Shown: positions 12,096 through 23,095 of the stretch, in pieces
Layout: each line of letters begins with the position of its first letter
Numbering within the stretch: the stretch's first letter is position 1
Assembly (NCBI GenBank): GCA_038373885.1
Contig: JAWZYV010000750.1
Span: 677,501 to 741,500, forward strand
DNA length: 64,000 nt
Source of the DNA: Cheiracanthium punctorium
Lineage: Eukaryota; Arthropoda; Arachnida; Araneae; Cheiracanthiidae
Reading direction: 5' to 3'
Made by a program: the position numbers and the translations under genes
Notes under the pieces: model-generated
Told to the model about the DNA's origin: nothing
Seen by the model: the letters and a program-made list of their open reading frames with translations, nothing else
The model's database searches: none

Positions 12096-12351
12096 TTAAC
12101 TCTTTCAGACCAGGTGTAAAAAATTGAGGACAAAAATTTTGAAAAGCTACTTAAAAAAAAAAAAAAAAAAAAAAAAAAGAACACCTTAATAATTTTAAGT
12201 TGAAAAGACGGTTGTGTACTTTAACAAAAACTTGAAAAATCAGAATTTTTTATTTGATTTAATTTATTAGAAATTTAATTTCTAATAAAGTGTACACGTG
12301 TACACTGTACGTGCTCGAGAGAAATAATTTGAAAGTGTCTGAAAAGGTTAA
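12096..12351. mobile_element. Second TTAA-type MITE family, small
   Basis: TTAA at both ends, with ends CTCTTTCAGACCAGG and CCTTTTCAGACACTT read inward. Length is 256 bp including a 28-base A-run at 12151-12178. A 16-bp perfect palindrome GTGTACACGTGTACAC lies at 12290-12305. Only the right half survives in unit 2, where the palindrome is at 22480-22495. Confidence 0.5.
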
Positions 12352-12911
12352 AATGCATATTGAAGACGTTCATAAAGTTAAATCAAAGCGTAAAAAGTAA
12401 GGAAAGTTGCTAATGAATATAAATAAAAAATGACCTTTTTATAATCAACTTTTTTATTTAGAGAAGAGCTGAAAGGTGTATATTAATTTTTGAGGGAATT
12501 TTTAAACTTAAACACTTTTATCGTAACACGTACATCCATGTAACCCCTTCGTTCAGCGGCAGGGATACTTAGGAAGTTTGTTAAATATTATTTTCTTTTA
12601 AATATAAATTAATACATAATTTATTAACGCTTCAGGTGCTTAGATACGTACTTCTATATCAGGCCAAAATATGAATTAACGCTTAAAGATTTTATAAGCT
12701 ATATACATCATTTTACTCTTAAAAAATAAATAAATATGAGTTGTTCTAAGTTTCTCTGACTTGACCGGAGTGCAGGGATGGGTTTGCACATTGAAATAAA
12801 AGTTTGACGTTGAAAATTTAATCAATTTTTTTTTCTTTTTTTGTATCATTCAGTTCTTCTTTGGGGAATTGCCACTGCTTCTTTGCAACAATGAGAAGGT
12901 TATGTTGTGCA

Positions 12912-13321
12912 TTAACCCTTTAACGCGCAGTGTTCCCGCTCTGTCAACACCAAACTCTGACGTTTCGATTGTTGCCAGTCACGAAGAATAGATTTGATTT
13001 CTATAAAAATAGTTGCGGGTGACATAACTCCACGAGAATCCTTTAATTTTTAGCACGCCGCCGTTGCCATCGCTCGACTTAACTACCAGCAAGATGGTGG
13101 ACGATCGAAAACTTTCGTCGCGTGCCACAGATCTAGAGACCCTCTTTTTGACGACAGCCGGCCGTGCGGCACAGCCAGATGTCGTCAAAAAGAGGGTTTC
13201 TAGATCTGTGGCACGCGATGAACGTTCCGATCGTCCGCCATCTTGCTGGTAGTTAAGTCGAGCGATGGCAACTGCTACCCTTTTTTCAGCATTGGGAAAG
13301 CGTTGCGTCTCAAAGGGTTAC
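12912..13321 (-). mobile_element. piggyBac-like MITE, reverse (copy 5)
   Basis: TTAA on the left; the outer site on the right is TTAC. The subterminal block next to gcacg is fused directly to the hairpin arm, so about 100 bp is deleted. The hairpin arms themselves are intact around a CG-rich palindrome. It matches unit 2 copy 9. Confidence 0.8.
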
Positions 13322-13500
13322 GTGTGTTAGGTGCGGTGTCTTGGGTGGAGGACTTTTAGGAGGTTCTAAAGCGTATTCACGTTAAATCTGGAGGGGACAG
13401 ACCATAACTCTAGAGCATTAGATCAACAGACGCGCACTGAAAACTCTAGGTACGTCTCTGTTCAATGGCCTATCCACTCAGCCATGGTGGGGCTCAGGCA
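13322..13500 (-). repeat. tRNA-derived SINE copy
   Basis: Read on the minus strand, 13471-13483 gives GGCTGAGTGGATA, close to a tRNA A box. Further on is the shared family core (gttgatctaatgctctagag) and a tail with aacctcctaaaag. Related copies are at 23507-24745 (split), 28325-28440, 29745-30165 (split), 35420-35640, 61578-61735 and 62180-62270. Assignment as tRNA-derived rests on the A-box-like block and a B-box-like stretch in the copy near 30089-30107. Confidence 0.55.
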
Positions 13501-13712
13501 GTTTTGATAATATGAGAAAACAAATTTAGATGAAAACAAATTCATTTAACAGAAAATCGGTTTTAAATGCTAAGATTTGAAAGTTAAGAAATATTTGATA
13601 AATCTAACATTTGGTGTCGGTTTGTATTAGTTAGACGATTGAATAGATTTTCATAACAACTAACCGGGAACCATTCGTATTAAACATTTTGTTTTCAATA
13701 AAAAACTCTCAT

Positions 13713-14771
13713 CAGTGGCGGCTCGTGGGATACAGCAAGTACAGCCGGGCTGCACTTGAAATTGTCAGCACATACTTTAAAATAATTTATTCTACTAATT
13801 TTCCTAAATTCAGATTAGAATTATGGAATTCCTACGGTAAATTAAAAAAAATCTAAAAAAAAAAACAACCAAACAAAAAAACCGTATTGTGGCCGGATCG
13901 CTCATTCAGAAAAAAAGCACTTTAATCTTCCCGCAATTCAATTGGGAAAATCTTTGGTTCAGCCCAGAGCGCTGATAAGAAAATTGGCAGCACAGTTGCC
14001 ATGACAACGATTACGTAAGCAGTCCCTCCGGCATAGGCTATAATGGGGATACGCAGCTATGACTCAGCTCATCAAAGATTTTGAAACGTCGGCAGCACTT
14101 GAAAGAGCGCGGTGAATTCGACCCACTGATTGGCTCGAGAAGTGAGGGAGGGGGTAAGGAGAATATATGTTCGGCAAACTCTCGACTGTATATTGCTGAA
14201 TTTATCAAGAAGGTAAACCTGAATAGACGCTTATGAATGGACAATGGCCCATCAAAGCAGTATTGTTTTTAAGTAAGCAAGAACTAGCATTTAGAGGACA
14301 TGGCGAGCGAGAAAATTCTTTAAACATGGGAAATTTTAAAGAGCTTTTAAAATTATTGATATCTGAATCAAAACAACGCCTTTTTATGAGGGCATCACTG
14401 ACTGATTCGCAAGTTTAAAAGAAAGGAGGATTGATTTGACTTATAAAAAATAAGTACGTTTTCTTTTTTTTTCTTTTCTTCTCAAGTTATCGTTACAAAA
14501 GAAAATTCTAAGGAAACTTCGAATCAGACACGGATTAATGCAATTTTGAGGATAAGAGCGGCTGCTTGAAATTTATGTCCATTTTATGGAAGTAAAATAG
14601 GATCTCTTACATTTTTTATGTAATTTCTTTTTTTTTCCCCCTCGGTGAGGGCTTAATCCGCCAGCTTTCGAATTCAGTAACAAAGATTTTCCATTCCTGT
14701 CCGGAGGAAGAGGGGGGGGGGGCTCATATGCTTCCGGCTGCACTAACAGTTTTGACCACGGGCCGCCACTG
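13713..14771 (+). mobile_element. hAT element, CAGTGGCGGC ends
   Basis: A 1,059-bp insertion with ends CAGTGGCGGCTCGTGG and CCACGGGCCGCCACTG, flanked by the 8-bp duplication actctcat at 13705-13712 and 14772-14779. The unit 2 empty site with a single actctcat is at 24949-24956. It contains a transposase N-terminal fragment at 14233-14418. It lies in intron 1 of gene A, about 150 bp from exon 1. Confidence 0.92.
14233..14418 (+). pseudogene. hAT transposase fragment (DUF4371 region)
   Basis: A 61-residue frame containing LAFRGHGERENSLNMGNF and KELLKLLISES. This is the same N-terminal region that survives in the hAT at 2477-5112 and is typical of ZMYM1-like hAT transposases. The DDE core and the dimerisation domain are absent, so the element is a deletion derivative. 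Confidence 0.75.
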
Positions 14772-14925
14772 ACTCTCATTAAAGCTGGTTTATTTGTTTG
14801 GAATCTGGAATGCTGCAGACAATAGACAAAGGCTTCTTCAACCCTAGAAAGCCCTTCTGCAAGAGGGGTTAGAAAACTGAGCAATAAAAAGAAGGGATAT
14901 TTCACCCAACGGTTTTAAAACTTAC

Positions 14926-14937
14926 CAGAAACTTCAT
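14926..14937 (-). CDS. Gene A exon 1 (MKFL)
   Basis: Four codons, ATG AAG TTT CTG, followed at once by GTAAG at 14921-14925. The phase-0 junction to exon 2 at 8048 yields MKFLICILLLGG, a good signal-peptide start. The start is set by the TATA box 70 bp upstream and by exact conservation in unit 2 at 25103-25114. No other ATG lies between the expected transcription start and this one. Confidence 0.8.
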
Positions 14938-14999
14938 GTTGAAAGCTACAGAAAGGACTCGATAGTACAAGTATGATAGCGTGAGTGATGCTCATGGTT

Positions 15000-15007
15000 T
15001 TTATATA
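15000..15007 (-). promoter_or_regulatory. TATA box of gene A
   Basis: TATATAAA on the minus strand, 70 bp from the ATG. The expected transcription start is about 30 bp downstream, near 14977, leaving a 5' UTR of about 40 bases. The site is identical in sequence and spacing in unit 2. Confidence 0.75.
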
Positions 15008-15539
15008 GTTCTCCCCATATTTTTTTTTAACTTTACTATTGCCTTCAAAAACTAATGTGTTCTGACGTAGTATTGTTCTTGTTGCCTAACACTGGAATTC
15101 CACTTTCGCTAACATTAGTGACGCGTTGCGAAATATTTATAATTGATTACTTTTACTGCGCACATACCTTTTCAAGATAATGGATATTATATTAAAAATT
15201 TACATTGATTTCTCTGAGCTATTGTTTTGTAATGTGAATTCTGTCTCATCCTGTAATTTTACGCAACAATATTTTCCCAAAGGAAATTGGCTGTGACGTA
15301 TATTTAGTAATATATAGGATAATGTTTGTATATTTGTAATATAAAAAAATATCTACTTCTTTCGAAATGGATGTGTGATCGCACAACAAAATTTAATTTC
15401 TGTTTTATTATTAAAATGATATTTCGCCCACTCTCTCTTTCTTTTTTAGTTTTTCTTTTCTTTCTTAACAAAACAATTTCCTTTATAGACCGTGCTCTGA
15501 CGATCCGAAAGTGATATTCGGCAATAAACATAATTAAGC

Positions 15540-16052
15540 AGTGCAATCAGTGGTATACTTAACTAATTTGATGGCATGCATACCCTTTTAATGAAAAAAC
15601 AAGAAAGATAAACCACTCTAAAAGCATCGATTATAAAACACTCTACAACACAACGATATTTTTACCTTAAATTTGGCGGTGTACTGTCCTTCAATCTGGG
15701 AAGATTTAGTAAATAAATTTTTAAAAAATGCTGTAATGTCACTATATATGTAAGTTTGTGAGATCATGGAAAAGTACTTTTAAAAAGTTTTTCCCGTCGT
15801 TTAACTGAAGAGTAAATTTTCATTTGAACTTATTACGTTCTTTATGAACTGGATCAATATCTCTAAACTGCCAGGGATCGTAACGTAATTGAATTCTTTT
15901 CAGAGCTCCTGTAAAAGAGCTATTGATGATAAGAGACTGTTTACGATGGAAAAATGATTTTGTGATCCTTACTAACATATATTTAAACTTTGTTTCCTTT
16001 GAAAAAGCCGAATATCTTTTTGTTCGTAGTAATCGAACAATATTTACAGAAG
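15540..16052. repeat. Dispersed repeat upstream of gene A
   Basis: This block corresponds to 25730-26377 in unit 2 through the tandem duplication. It also has an older, more divergent relative at about 30540-31150. Shared landmarks are gcatcgattataaaac, tggaattctttt and gtaatcga(t/a)catatt. The gene promoters therefore sit next to a dispersed repeat. Confidence 0.55.
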
Positions 16053-16514
16053 TTAACCCTTTGAGCCGCAACCCTTTCCCAATGCTGAAAGAAGGGCAGC
16101 CGTTGCCATCGCTCGACTTAACTACTAGCAAGATGGCGGACGATCGAAACGTTCATCGCGTGCCACAGATCTAGAGACCCTTTTTTGACGACAGCTGGCT
16201 GTGCCTGCGTCAAAAAAAGGGTCTCTAGATCTGTGGCACGCGATGAACGTTTCGATCGTCCGCCATCTTGCTGGTAGTTAAGTCGAGCGATGGCAACGGC
16301 TGCCCGTTTTTCAGCGTTGGGCAAATCTATCCGGCTGTTCTCGCATTCTTCCATTTTTCAGTAGATGTCAGTGCTGTTAAAAATAAACATTTACGGGAAA
16401 TGACGTGCTAAAAAGTAAAGGATTCTCGTGGAGCTATGTCACCCCCGACTATTTTTATAGAAATCCAATCTATTCTTCGTGACTGGCAACAGTCAAAACG
16501 TCAGAGTTTGGTTA
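16053..16514 (+). mobile_element. piggyBac-like MITE at the duplication junction (copy 6)
   Basis: The left TTAA and terminus are intact; the right terminus is missing and the sequence stops after gtcagagtttgg. Variants such as cagcgttgggcaaatc and atccggctg are shared only with copy 1. Its left flank (catatttacagaag-like) is shared with copy 10 at 26378. It thus combines the interior of copy 1 with the left flank of copy 10. Confidence 0.82.
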
Positions 16515-16767
16515 ATCTTGCATTTATTTTAACCTGCTTGCTTAAACAATCACTGGACTAAAACTCAACGCCCATTATCAGCACATGATTTTCAGTTGTT
16601 AATAATTAAGTTTCAGTAGATTTGTCAAGAAGAGAAAAGTAACAGGATTTCCTTTACTTGTGGAGAAAGGCTAGATCAAAGATGAACATTTAGTCTGTAA
16701 GAACTGATTGCAAATCTTGCACATGGTGAAGTGGTAGTGGAAAAATGAGATGCCAGTGATAAGTGTG

Positions 16768-16807
<40 letters not shown>

Positions 16808-17524
16808 ACACAAACTAGAATTTTAAAAACATTATTGAAAGCGCGTACAAGGAGCTAATAAATATAACTTAAAATTATTGTTTAAATCACATTTTGAGTC
16901 ACGAAATATATTAACAGGGTGAATTCTTAGTTTTATTGATTTTAAAATATAACTCTCAACTGAGTGAAAAATAATCTTCAAGAATAATACTAGTAAAATA
17001 ATCAAAAAGTCATCCCCAAAATATGCTTCTCACTGTTTTAAAGGATCATAAATTATTTGGTAGAATAGAGGATCACAGTTTAAGAAATGACTATTTTCAC
17101 CCTTCCTTCAGGACAAAACTTTTTTTCCTAGAGTTCGTTTTCGAATTCTCAATCTTGATGCAAATTAAAAAATGCCGCTGTTCAGAATCGCGATATTTCA
17201 CTCTGGAGGTTGGCTTTACTCTACACGCAGATAGGGAGATATATCACTTTTTAGGACTCATTTTTCATTTTTGGATTATTTAGGGAGTAGGTTTTCAGAT
17301 TGAGCATCCAGTGCACCGCTCATCATGACATTGCTATTAGCAGCCCTTCAAGAGTCTAAATACTACAACCACTGACATTCACATTTGCATATCCAGCTTA
17401 ATATATGCACAGTTAAAAACAATCTGAAAATTCAGGATACTACTTATGGTGCAGATATATTTTTACTCGGGCCGTACATGTGGTAAGCTAGAAGAGTAAC
17501 CGAAAGTTCAGGAACAAGAAACTA
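16515..17524. other. No gene seen; unit 2 intergenic DNA with 40-bp A-run
   Basis: Counterpart of 850-1823. A poly-A run of about 40 bases at 16768-16805 replaces a short run in unit 1. No supported gene. Confidence 0.55.
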
Positions 17525-17892
17525 TTAACCCTTTGAGGCGCAACCCTTTCCCAATGCTGAAAAAAGGGTAGCCGTTGCCATCGCTCGACTTAACTACCAG
17601 CAAGATGGCGGACGATCGAAACGTTCAAACGGCTGCCCTTTTTTCAGCATTGGGCAATCTATCTAGCTGTTTTCGCATTCTTCCATTGTTCAGCAGATGT
17701 CAGTGCTGTTTAAAAATGATCGTGACAATTTTTTTACGAGAAATGACGTGCTAAAAAGTAAAGGATTCTCGTGTAGCTATATCACGCGCAACTATTTTTA
17801 TAGAAATCAAATCTAGTCTTCGCGACTGGCAACAGTCAAAACTTCAGTGTTTGGTGTTCCCAGAGCGGGAACTCTGCGCGTTAAAGGGTTAA
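17525..17892 (+). mobile_element. piggyBac-like MITE, collapsed hairpin (copy 7)
   Basis: Unit 2 counterpart of copy 2, with the same arm deletion and TTAA at both ends. Confidence 0.85.
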
Positions 17893-18291
17893 TGTTTAAG
17901 AGAAGAGGTATTTTTTCCGTTCCGTAGTGTCACAGCCAACAACTCAGGGAAAACTCATTCAAGTAATTAAAACTCTTTCTTTTATTGAAGATCAGTAAAT
18001 CATCATAATACAAAATCCTTGGATGGCAAGGGAGCGGGGAAGAACTGCAAATTTATTGCCTTACTGGTCACTGAACTGGAGCTAAAGGGATCTCCTTTCG
18101 AAGCCATACAGTTAGCCTACATAGTCTCGGATATCTAGTCTTAGATACACTTAACCTACAAACGTGGCGATGCAGCACTAACAAAAATGCTCTAACAGTC
18201 AAGAAAATAAGCGCACGCATCAGCAGCAGTAAAGCAAAAATCTGTGCATTAAGTTTAAAAACCCAAACAGTTAGGCTCAGAAATTTAAAAA

Positions 18292-19301
18292 TCTGGAGTG
18301 ACTCCACTCGACTTTCCGAACACTTACGATTAAGATCATTACCAAGCACTTAAAAAAATTTTAATCGATGAATAATTCAAACATATATACCAAATTGAAA
18401 CTCCATCGAATGCACCGTTTAAACTCTTGCGCACTTTCAAGAATTTCTCCCCATATGCTATTATGCCATAACATAAAAGAAAGTTTTGTCGTAGCCCTTT
18501 AGGAGAACTATAAGTCCTATCCACACCAAAATCAATACCGGTCTTAGGATGGTGGTTTATAACACGTATACCGAATTTGAGCTCAATCGAATGTATCGTT
18601 TTAACGCTAGCGCACTTTCAAGAAATTCCCCCCATAGGCCATAATGTAAAAGAAATCTTTGTCGTAGCCCTGTAGAAAAACTATAAGTCCTATACACACC
18701 AAAATCAATACCGGTCTTGCAACGGTGGTTTATAACATATATACCCAATTTGAGCTCAATCGAATCTACCGTTTAAACGCTAGCGCACTTTCAAGAAATT
18801 CCCCCCATAGGCCATAATGTAAAAGAAATCTTTGTCGTAGCCCTGTAGAAAAACTATAAGTCCTATACACACCAAAATCAATACCGGTCTTGCAACGGTG
18901 GTTTATAACATATATACCCAATTTGAGCTCAATCGAATCGACCGTTTAAACGCGAGCGCACTTTCAAGAAATTCCCCCCATAGGCCATAATGTAAAACAA
19001 ATCTTTGTCGTAGCCCTGTAGAAAAACTATAAGTCCTATACACACCCAAATCAATACCGGTCTTGCGACGGTGGTTTATGACATATATATCCAATTTGAG
19101 CTCAATCGAATGCTCCGTTCACGAGCTATCGTGTTCACTCACATACACACAGACACACATACACACATACATACATACATCTCGTAAAAATAGCATAAAT
19201 GGATTCAGAAGCCCTCAAAACGTGTAAAAACACCAAAATCTCGAAGTCGAATTTTTTCATGATTACAATACTTTCCTTACATGGTACATGTTCGGAAAGT
19301 A
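18292..19301 (-). mobile_element. Helentron-like (HINE/DINE-type) element with central tandem repeats
   Basis: A unit-2-only insertion; the empty site is the A-run at 5221-5230. Read on the minus strand it begins ACTTTCCGAACATG and ends TGTTCGGAAAGTCGAG followed by the hairpin TGGAGTCACTCCA. So a 12-bp inverted pair sits inside an asymmetric 3' hairpin. Insertion into an A/T run without target duplication, subterminal inverted repeats, central tandem repeats and a microsatellite (19135-19182) together match Helentron-associated non-autonomous elements. Relatives are at 37558-38062 and 59237-59697. There is no coding capacity; ORFs here are repeat frames. Confidence 0.72.
18380..19120. repeat. 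177-bp tandem repeats inside the Helentron-like element
   Basis: About four head-to-tail monomers. The landmark aaatcaataccggtcttgc recurs at about 18530, 18708, 18885 and 19048. Related elements at 37558-38062 and 59237-59697 carry fewer monomers, so copy number varies between insertions. Confidence 0.85.
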
Positions 19302-20246
19302 AAAAAGGCTACCGAAGCGTGTCGTTGAAGAAAATGGCCAAAGATCGCACTCCGAGAGACTGCTAACTAAGTAAAAATTAATGGCCTCAGCTAAAAGGTT
19401 AGCAACTGCAAAATGAAATTGTTTTTAACGTATTGAATACAAATGAGCAAATGTCATGAACCAGAGCAGATATTGGGGGGGGGGGTATAACATGCACCGA
19501 GCAAAATACAGGACAGGGGCTGTATACGAAAGCCGAAAAACAGTATGTGATGTTGGCTTCACACTCCTAGCCTCGATTTTCAGGGAAAAGGCCGTTTCCA
19601 AAACAGGAAATAGTAATTTTCCGTTAAAAAAAAGAAAAAAAAAATGCTTTTTCAGAAGTTGCATATGAAAACGGTAAATTTCCGAGTTAGATTTGTTTTT
19701 TTTTGCAATTTGTAAGTAGTTTCGAAAAATAGATTTTCATTAGACATTTTCAGCTGGAAAAAAATATTTACACCAAACGCTCTCTTATGAGTAATTACAT
19801 GTTAAACAATAAATAACTAATCAGTTAATCATTATTTTAATAAAGATTTCACTTTCATAACCAAGTGTGTTTCAATTCACACAATAAATGTTGGCGTAGC
19901 TAGAAAGTAATTTTTCTTTGTGTTTTTTAATCTCAAATAGGGAACAAAAAATCAGTAAAAGGGTAATTTTCAGATATTTTTAGCAGGCAGTGCACTTGTT
20001 TTCCCTCCTACTTTTTCAATGTTTGTTAGCATATCCATAAAAAATTCTAAACCGATCGGTCAAGGAGCTTAAGAGTAGATGTTGAACATAAATTTGCGAA
20101 AATTGAAATTGCTTTCTTGGCAACCCAATGATTTGACTGCGTTAATAATAACTGGATATAGCACTTTGCCAGGAATTTCAGATTGAATGTCACGAAAAGC
20201 ATTTCCCTTATTCAAGTCCCACTTTAAGACTAAGATAACCTTTACT

Positions 20247-20593
20247 GTAACCCTTTGAGGCGCAACCCTTTCCCAATGCTGAAAAAAGGGCAGCCGTTGC
20301 CATCGCTCGAATTAACTACCAGCAAGATGGCGGATGATCGAAACGTTCATTGGGCAAATCTATCCAGCTGTTCTCGCGTTCTTCCATTTTTCAGCAGATG
20401 TCAGTGCTGTGAAAAAGAATCGTGGCCATTTTTTGACGGGAAATGACGTGCAAAAAAGTAAAGGATTCTGGTGGAGCTATGCCACCCGCAACTATTTATT
20501 ATAGAAATCCAATCTATTCTTCGTGACTGGCAATAGTCAAAACGTCAGAGTTTGGTGTTCCCAGAGAGGGACCACTGTGTGATAAAGGGTTAA
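20247..20593 (+). mobile_element. piggyBac-like MITE (copy 8)
   Basis: Unit 2 counterpart of copy 3, with GTAA on the left and TTAA on the right. The right hairpin arm is deleted (cgttcattgggcaaatc), and it lacks the extra small insertions of copy 3. Confidence 0.82.
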
Positions 20594-21341
20594 CCTTAAG
20601 TTGTATAATGAGCAAGTCGAATAGTGTCTAATGGAGAAGAGAAGCAGTCTCTCACCACGTGAGACGAGGTTAGATTCTGGAAATAGTAAAATAAGTAATG
20701 TTAACAATAGAAATTTTATCCTGCACTTGCAGTTAGATAATGTGTAGCTAGTTAAAAATTGTCGGCTAATAAAGCCACTTAAATAAGATTTTAATCTTCA
20801 ACAATTTTAGTAAAACGAAAAGTTACCGTCCACTTTTCTCGAAAATGTAAAAATAATAAACAGAACGGACAGTTTCTAGCAGGTTGTTTTTTCCTTTAAT
20901 TTACATATATATTTAAACAGAGTGGTCTGAATAGTTTTTTTTTTCTTTTTTACATCTACGAAGGGCAAGTAGTCAAGAAACAATCAAGGACTCAGAACAA
21001 TACAATAGAATTTCAAAGACTCAGTCAATATGCATTGTATTTTATTAAATTGCTTAAACATTTATTACAACTCAATCAGAAAACAAACAATATAATACTT
21101 TTCAGCTCAGCTGATAAGACTCATTTTCCAAAACGTAACAGGTTCACGAGAACTTACAATAGTCGTGTGGATTAGTGCTGTGAATCTAAAGTCTGGAATG
21201 TTTTCTAATCTTTTGCGTTAGACGGTATATAAATTCGCTAGCATCAAAAGAAGCTTTTGATTTCGCGCTGAGAAAATTCCCATTTCCAGTAGCAGAGCCG
21301 ATTGTTACTGAGCTTAAGAATCTTATTTCCTTCTGTATGAC
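20594..21341. other. 3' UTR and downstream DNA of gene B
   Basis: Matches 6536-7283. The AATAAA of the minus-strand gene is at 21061-21066. There is no other gene signal. Confidence 0.55.
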
Positions 21342-22079
21342 TTATCTTGATTCTGTAGTACTTTTATCACCGCCTTCGTTCCCAGGAGCATAAACACTCC
21401 TAGGACCTTTAGTTGCAGAAGACCATTCATTGTTAGATTTCTGGGTTTCAGAATCTCTTATCCTTCTTTGAGATCCTTGACTTCCAACACCACCTTCATT
21501 TCCAGAGTTGCTTGGATTTCCTGGAGAACCTTCATCTCCAGGACTTCCAGGAGCTCCTCCATTTCCAGCGCTGCTTTGATTTTCAGGAGACTCTCCATTT
21601 CCGGCACCGCTTGGACTTTCAGTAGATCCTCCATTTCCAGGACTGCCTGGAATTCCAGATGATCCGCCATTTTCAGCAGTGCCTGGACTTCCAGGAGCTC
21701 CTCCATTTCCAGGACTGCCAGGACTTCCAGGAGCTCCTCCATTTCCAGGACTTCCAGGAGATCCACCATTTCCAGGACTGCCAGGACTTCCAGGATTGTT
21801 TCTCAAAAATCCACCAAATTTGTTGACAATTCCTCCTATTCCACCCGTCAGACCACCTATTCCGCCCGACAAATTGCCTACTCCGCCGGCGAAACCGCCA
21901 AATCCGGTGGCCAAATCGCCTAGTCCGCTGGCCAAATCGCTTAAACCTTCGATCAGTGATCCCAGTGGAAGTGCACGTTGGTCAAATCCTGGCATCGTTT
22001 CCTGCCCGTTTCCAGCCGCTCCATTATTAGTTCCGGTGGGGTTCTGGCATGCTACGCCGCCCAGTAGAAGAATGCAGAT
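21342..22079 (-). CDS. Secreted Gly/Ser/Pro-rich protein, gene B, exon 2
   Basis: Tandem paralogue of gene A. Joined to exon 1 (25103-25114) it encodes 249 residues with the same order: signal peptide, Gly/Leu-rich block, GSPGSPGNGG repeat region, charged tail ending STTESR. Differences from gene A are conservative substitutions (F/L and G/S around residues 43-51), one missing tripeptide in the collagen-like region, and a missing hexapeptide near the SSSENEGALGNEGG block. All length changes keep the frame. Promoter, start codon, splice sites and poly-A signal are all intact, so both copies look functional. The function is unknown to me; an extracellular structural role is inferred from composition only. 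Confidence 0.8.
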   Translation of the reverse strand: MCILLLGGVACQNPTGTNNGAAGNGQETMPGFDQRALPLGSLIEGLSDLASGLGDLATGFGGFAGGVGNLSGGIGGLTGGIGGIVNKFGGFLRNNPGSPGSPGNGGSPGSPGNGGAPGSPGSPGNGGAPGSPGTAENGGSSGIPGSPGNGGSTESPSGAGNGESPENQSSAGNGGAPGSPGDEGSPGNPSNSGNEGGVGSQGSQRRIRDSETQKSNNEWSSATKGPRSVYAPGNEGGDKSTTESR

Positions 22080-23095
22080 CTAAAGTAGACAAAAAGAAAA
22101 AAAAAGTATTTTAGCGTCCAACAAAACTGATAGATGAGGAACATAGTACACCATGACACAACGCCTGCAACTCATGCTGAACTAATTGAAAAGTCCTGAG
22201 GATTTCTATTTGTCGATCTTTCTGTGCTCCAACTGTCGTAAATACGTATCGATTGCTGAAATGTTCACAAATTTTAATATTGTGTACTACTTTGACAGGA
22301 TTGCCACGTTCTGGGGGAAAATATCGAGACGGTCTGTTTGAAGGAAAGTTTGAGTGAAAGAAAATAAAAAACAGTTTTATTTGTAATTAATTTTATTTAA
22401 TTTTCCTCTTTATTTAATTTTTCCTCTTTATTTAATTTTTAATTTGATTTAATTTATCATATATTTAATTTCTATGAAAGTGTACACGTGTACACTGTAC
22501 GTGCTCGAGAGAAATAATTTAAAAGTGTCTGAAAAGGTTAAAATGCATATTGAAGACGTCCATAAAGTTAAAGCAAAGCGTAAAAAGTAAGGAAAGTTGC
22601 TAATGAATATAAATAAAAAATAACCTTTTTATAATTAACTTTTTTATTTAGAGAAGAGCTGAAAGGTGTATATTAATTTTTGAGGGAATTTTTAAACTTA
22701 AACACTTTTATCGTAACACGTACATTCATGTAACCCCTTCGTTCAGCGGCAGGGATACTTAGGAAGTTGTTAAATATTATTTTCTTTTAAATATAAATTA
22801 ATACATAATTTATTAAAGCTTCAGGTGCTTAGATACGTACTTCTATATCAGGTCAAAATATGAATTAACGCTTATAGATTTTATAAGCTATATACATCAT
22901 TTTACTCTTAATAAATAAATAAATATGGGTTTTCTAAGTTTCTCTGACTTGACCGGTGTGCAGGGAAGGGTTTGCACATTGAAATAAAAGTTTGACGTTG
23001 AAAATTTAATCAATTTTCTTTTCTTTTTTTGTATCATTCAGTTCTTCTTTGGGGAATTGCCACTGCTTCTTTGCAACAATGAGAAGGTTATAGCA

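Larger units (their letters stand above)
8049..14925 (-). other. Intron 1 of gene A (about 6.9 kb)
   Basis: Minus-strand intron bounded by GTAAG at 14921-14925 and a pyrimidine tract plus TTTAG at 8049-8053. It contains a nested MITE stack (10771-11975), a TTAA element (12096-12351), a MITE (12912-13321), a SINE (13322-13500) and a hAT (13713-14771). About 1.8 kb (8088-9867) and 2.1 kb (10139-12249) are missing from the homologous unit 2 intron. The rest is AT-rich with no coding signal. Confidence 0.65.
89..16052. repeat. Tandem segmental duplication, unit 1
   Basis: Unit 1 of a direct tandem duplication. Collinear blocks pair as 850-2476 with 16520-18178, 5113-8087 with 18171-22118, 9868-10138 with 22119-22400, and 12250-16052 with 22450-26377. 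By eye the paired blocks differ only by scattered substitutions and small indels. Unit-1-only DNA includes the hAT at 2477-5112, the hAT at 13713-14771, intron DNA at about 8088-9867 and 10139-12249, and about 260 bp at 589-850. The unit carries one complete copy of the Gly/Ser/Pro-rich secreted protein gene. The left edge is placed at the MITE at 89-588, because that MITE shares private variants with the MITE at the start of unit 2. Confidence 0.85.

Noticed and set aside
18316..18346. ATG ATC TTA ATC followed by GTAAGT, mimicking the four-codon first exon
   Set aside because: It is part of the conserved end of the Helentron-like element and recurs at 38008-38030 and near 59270 without downstream coding exons.
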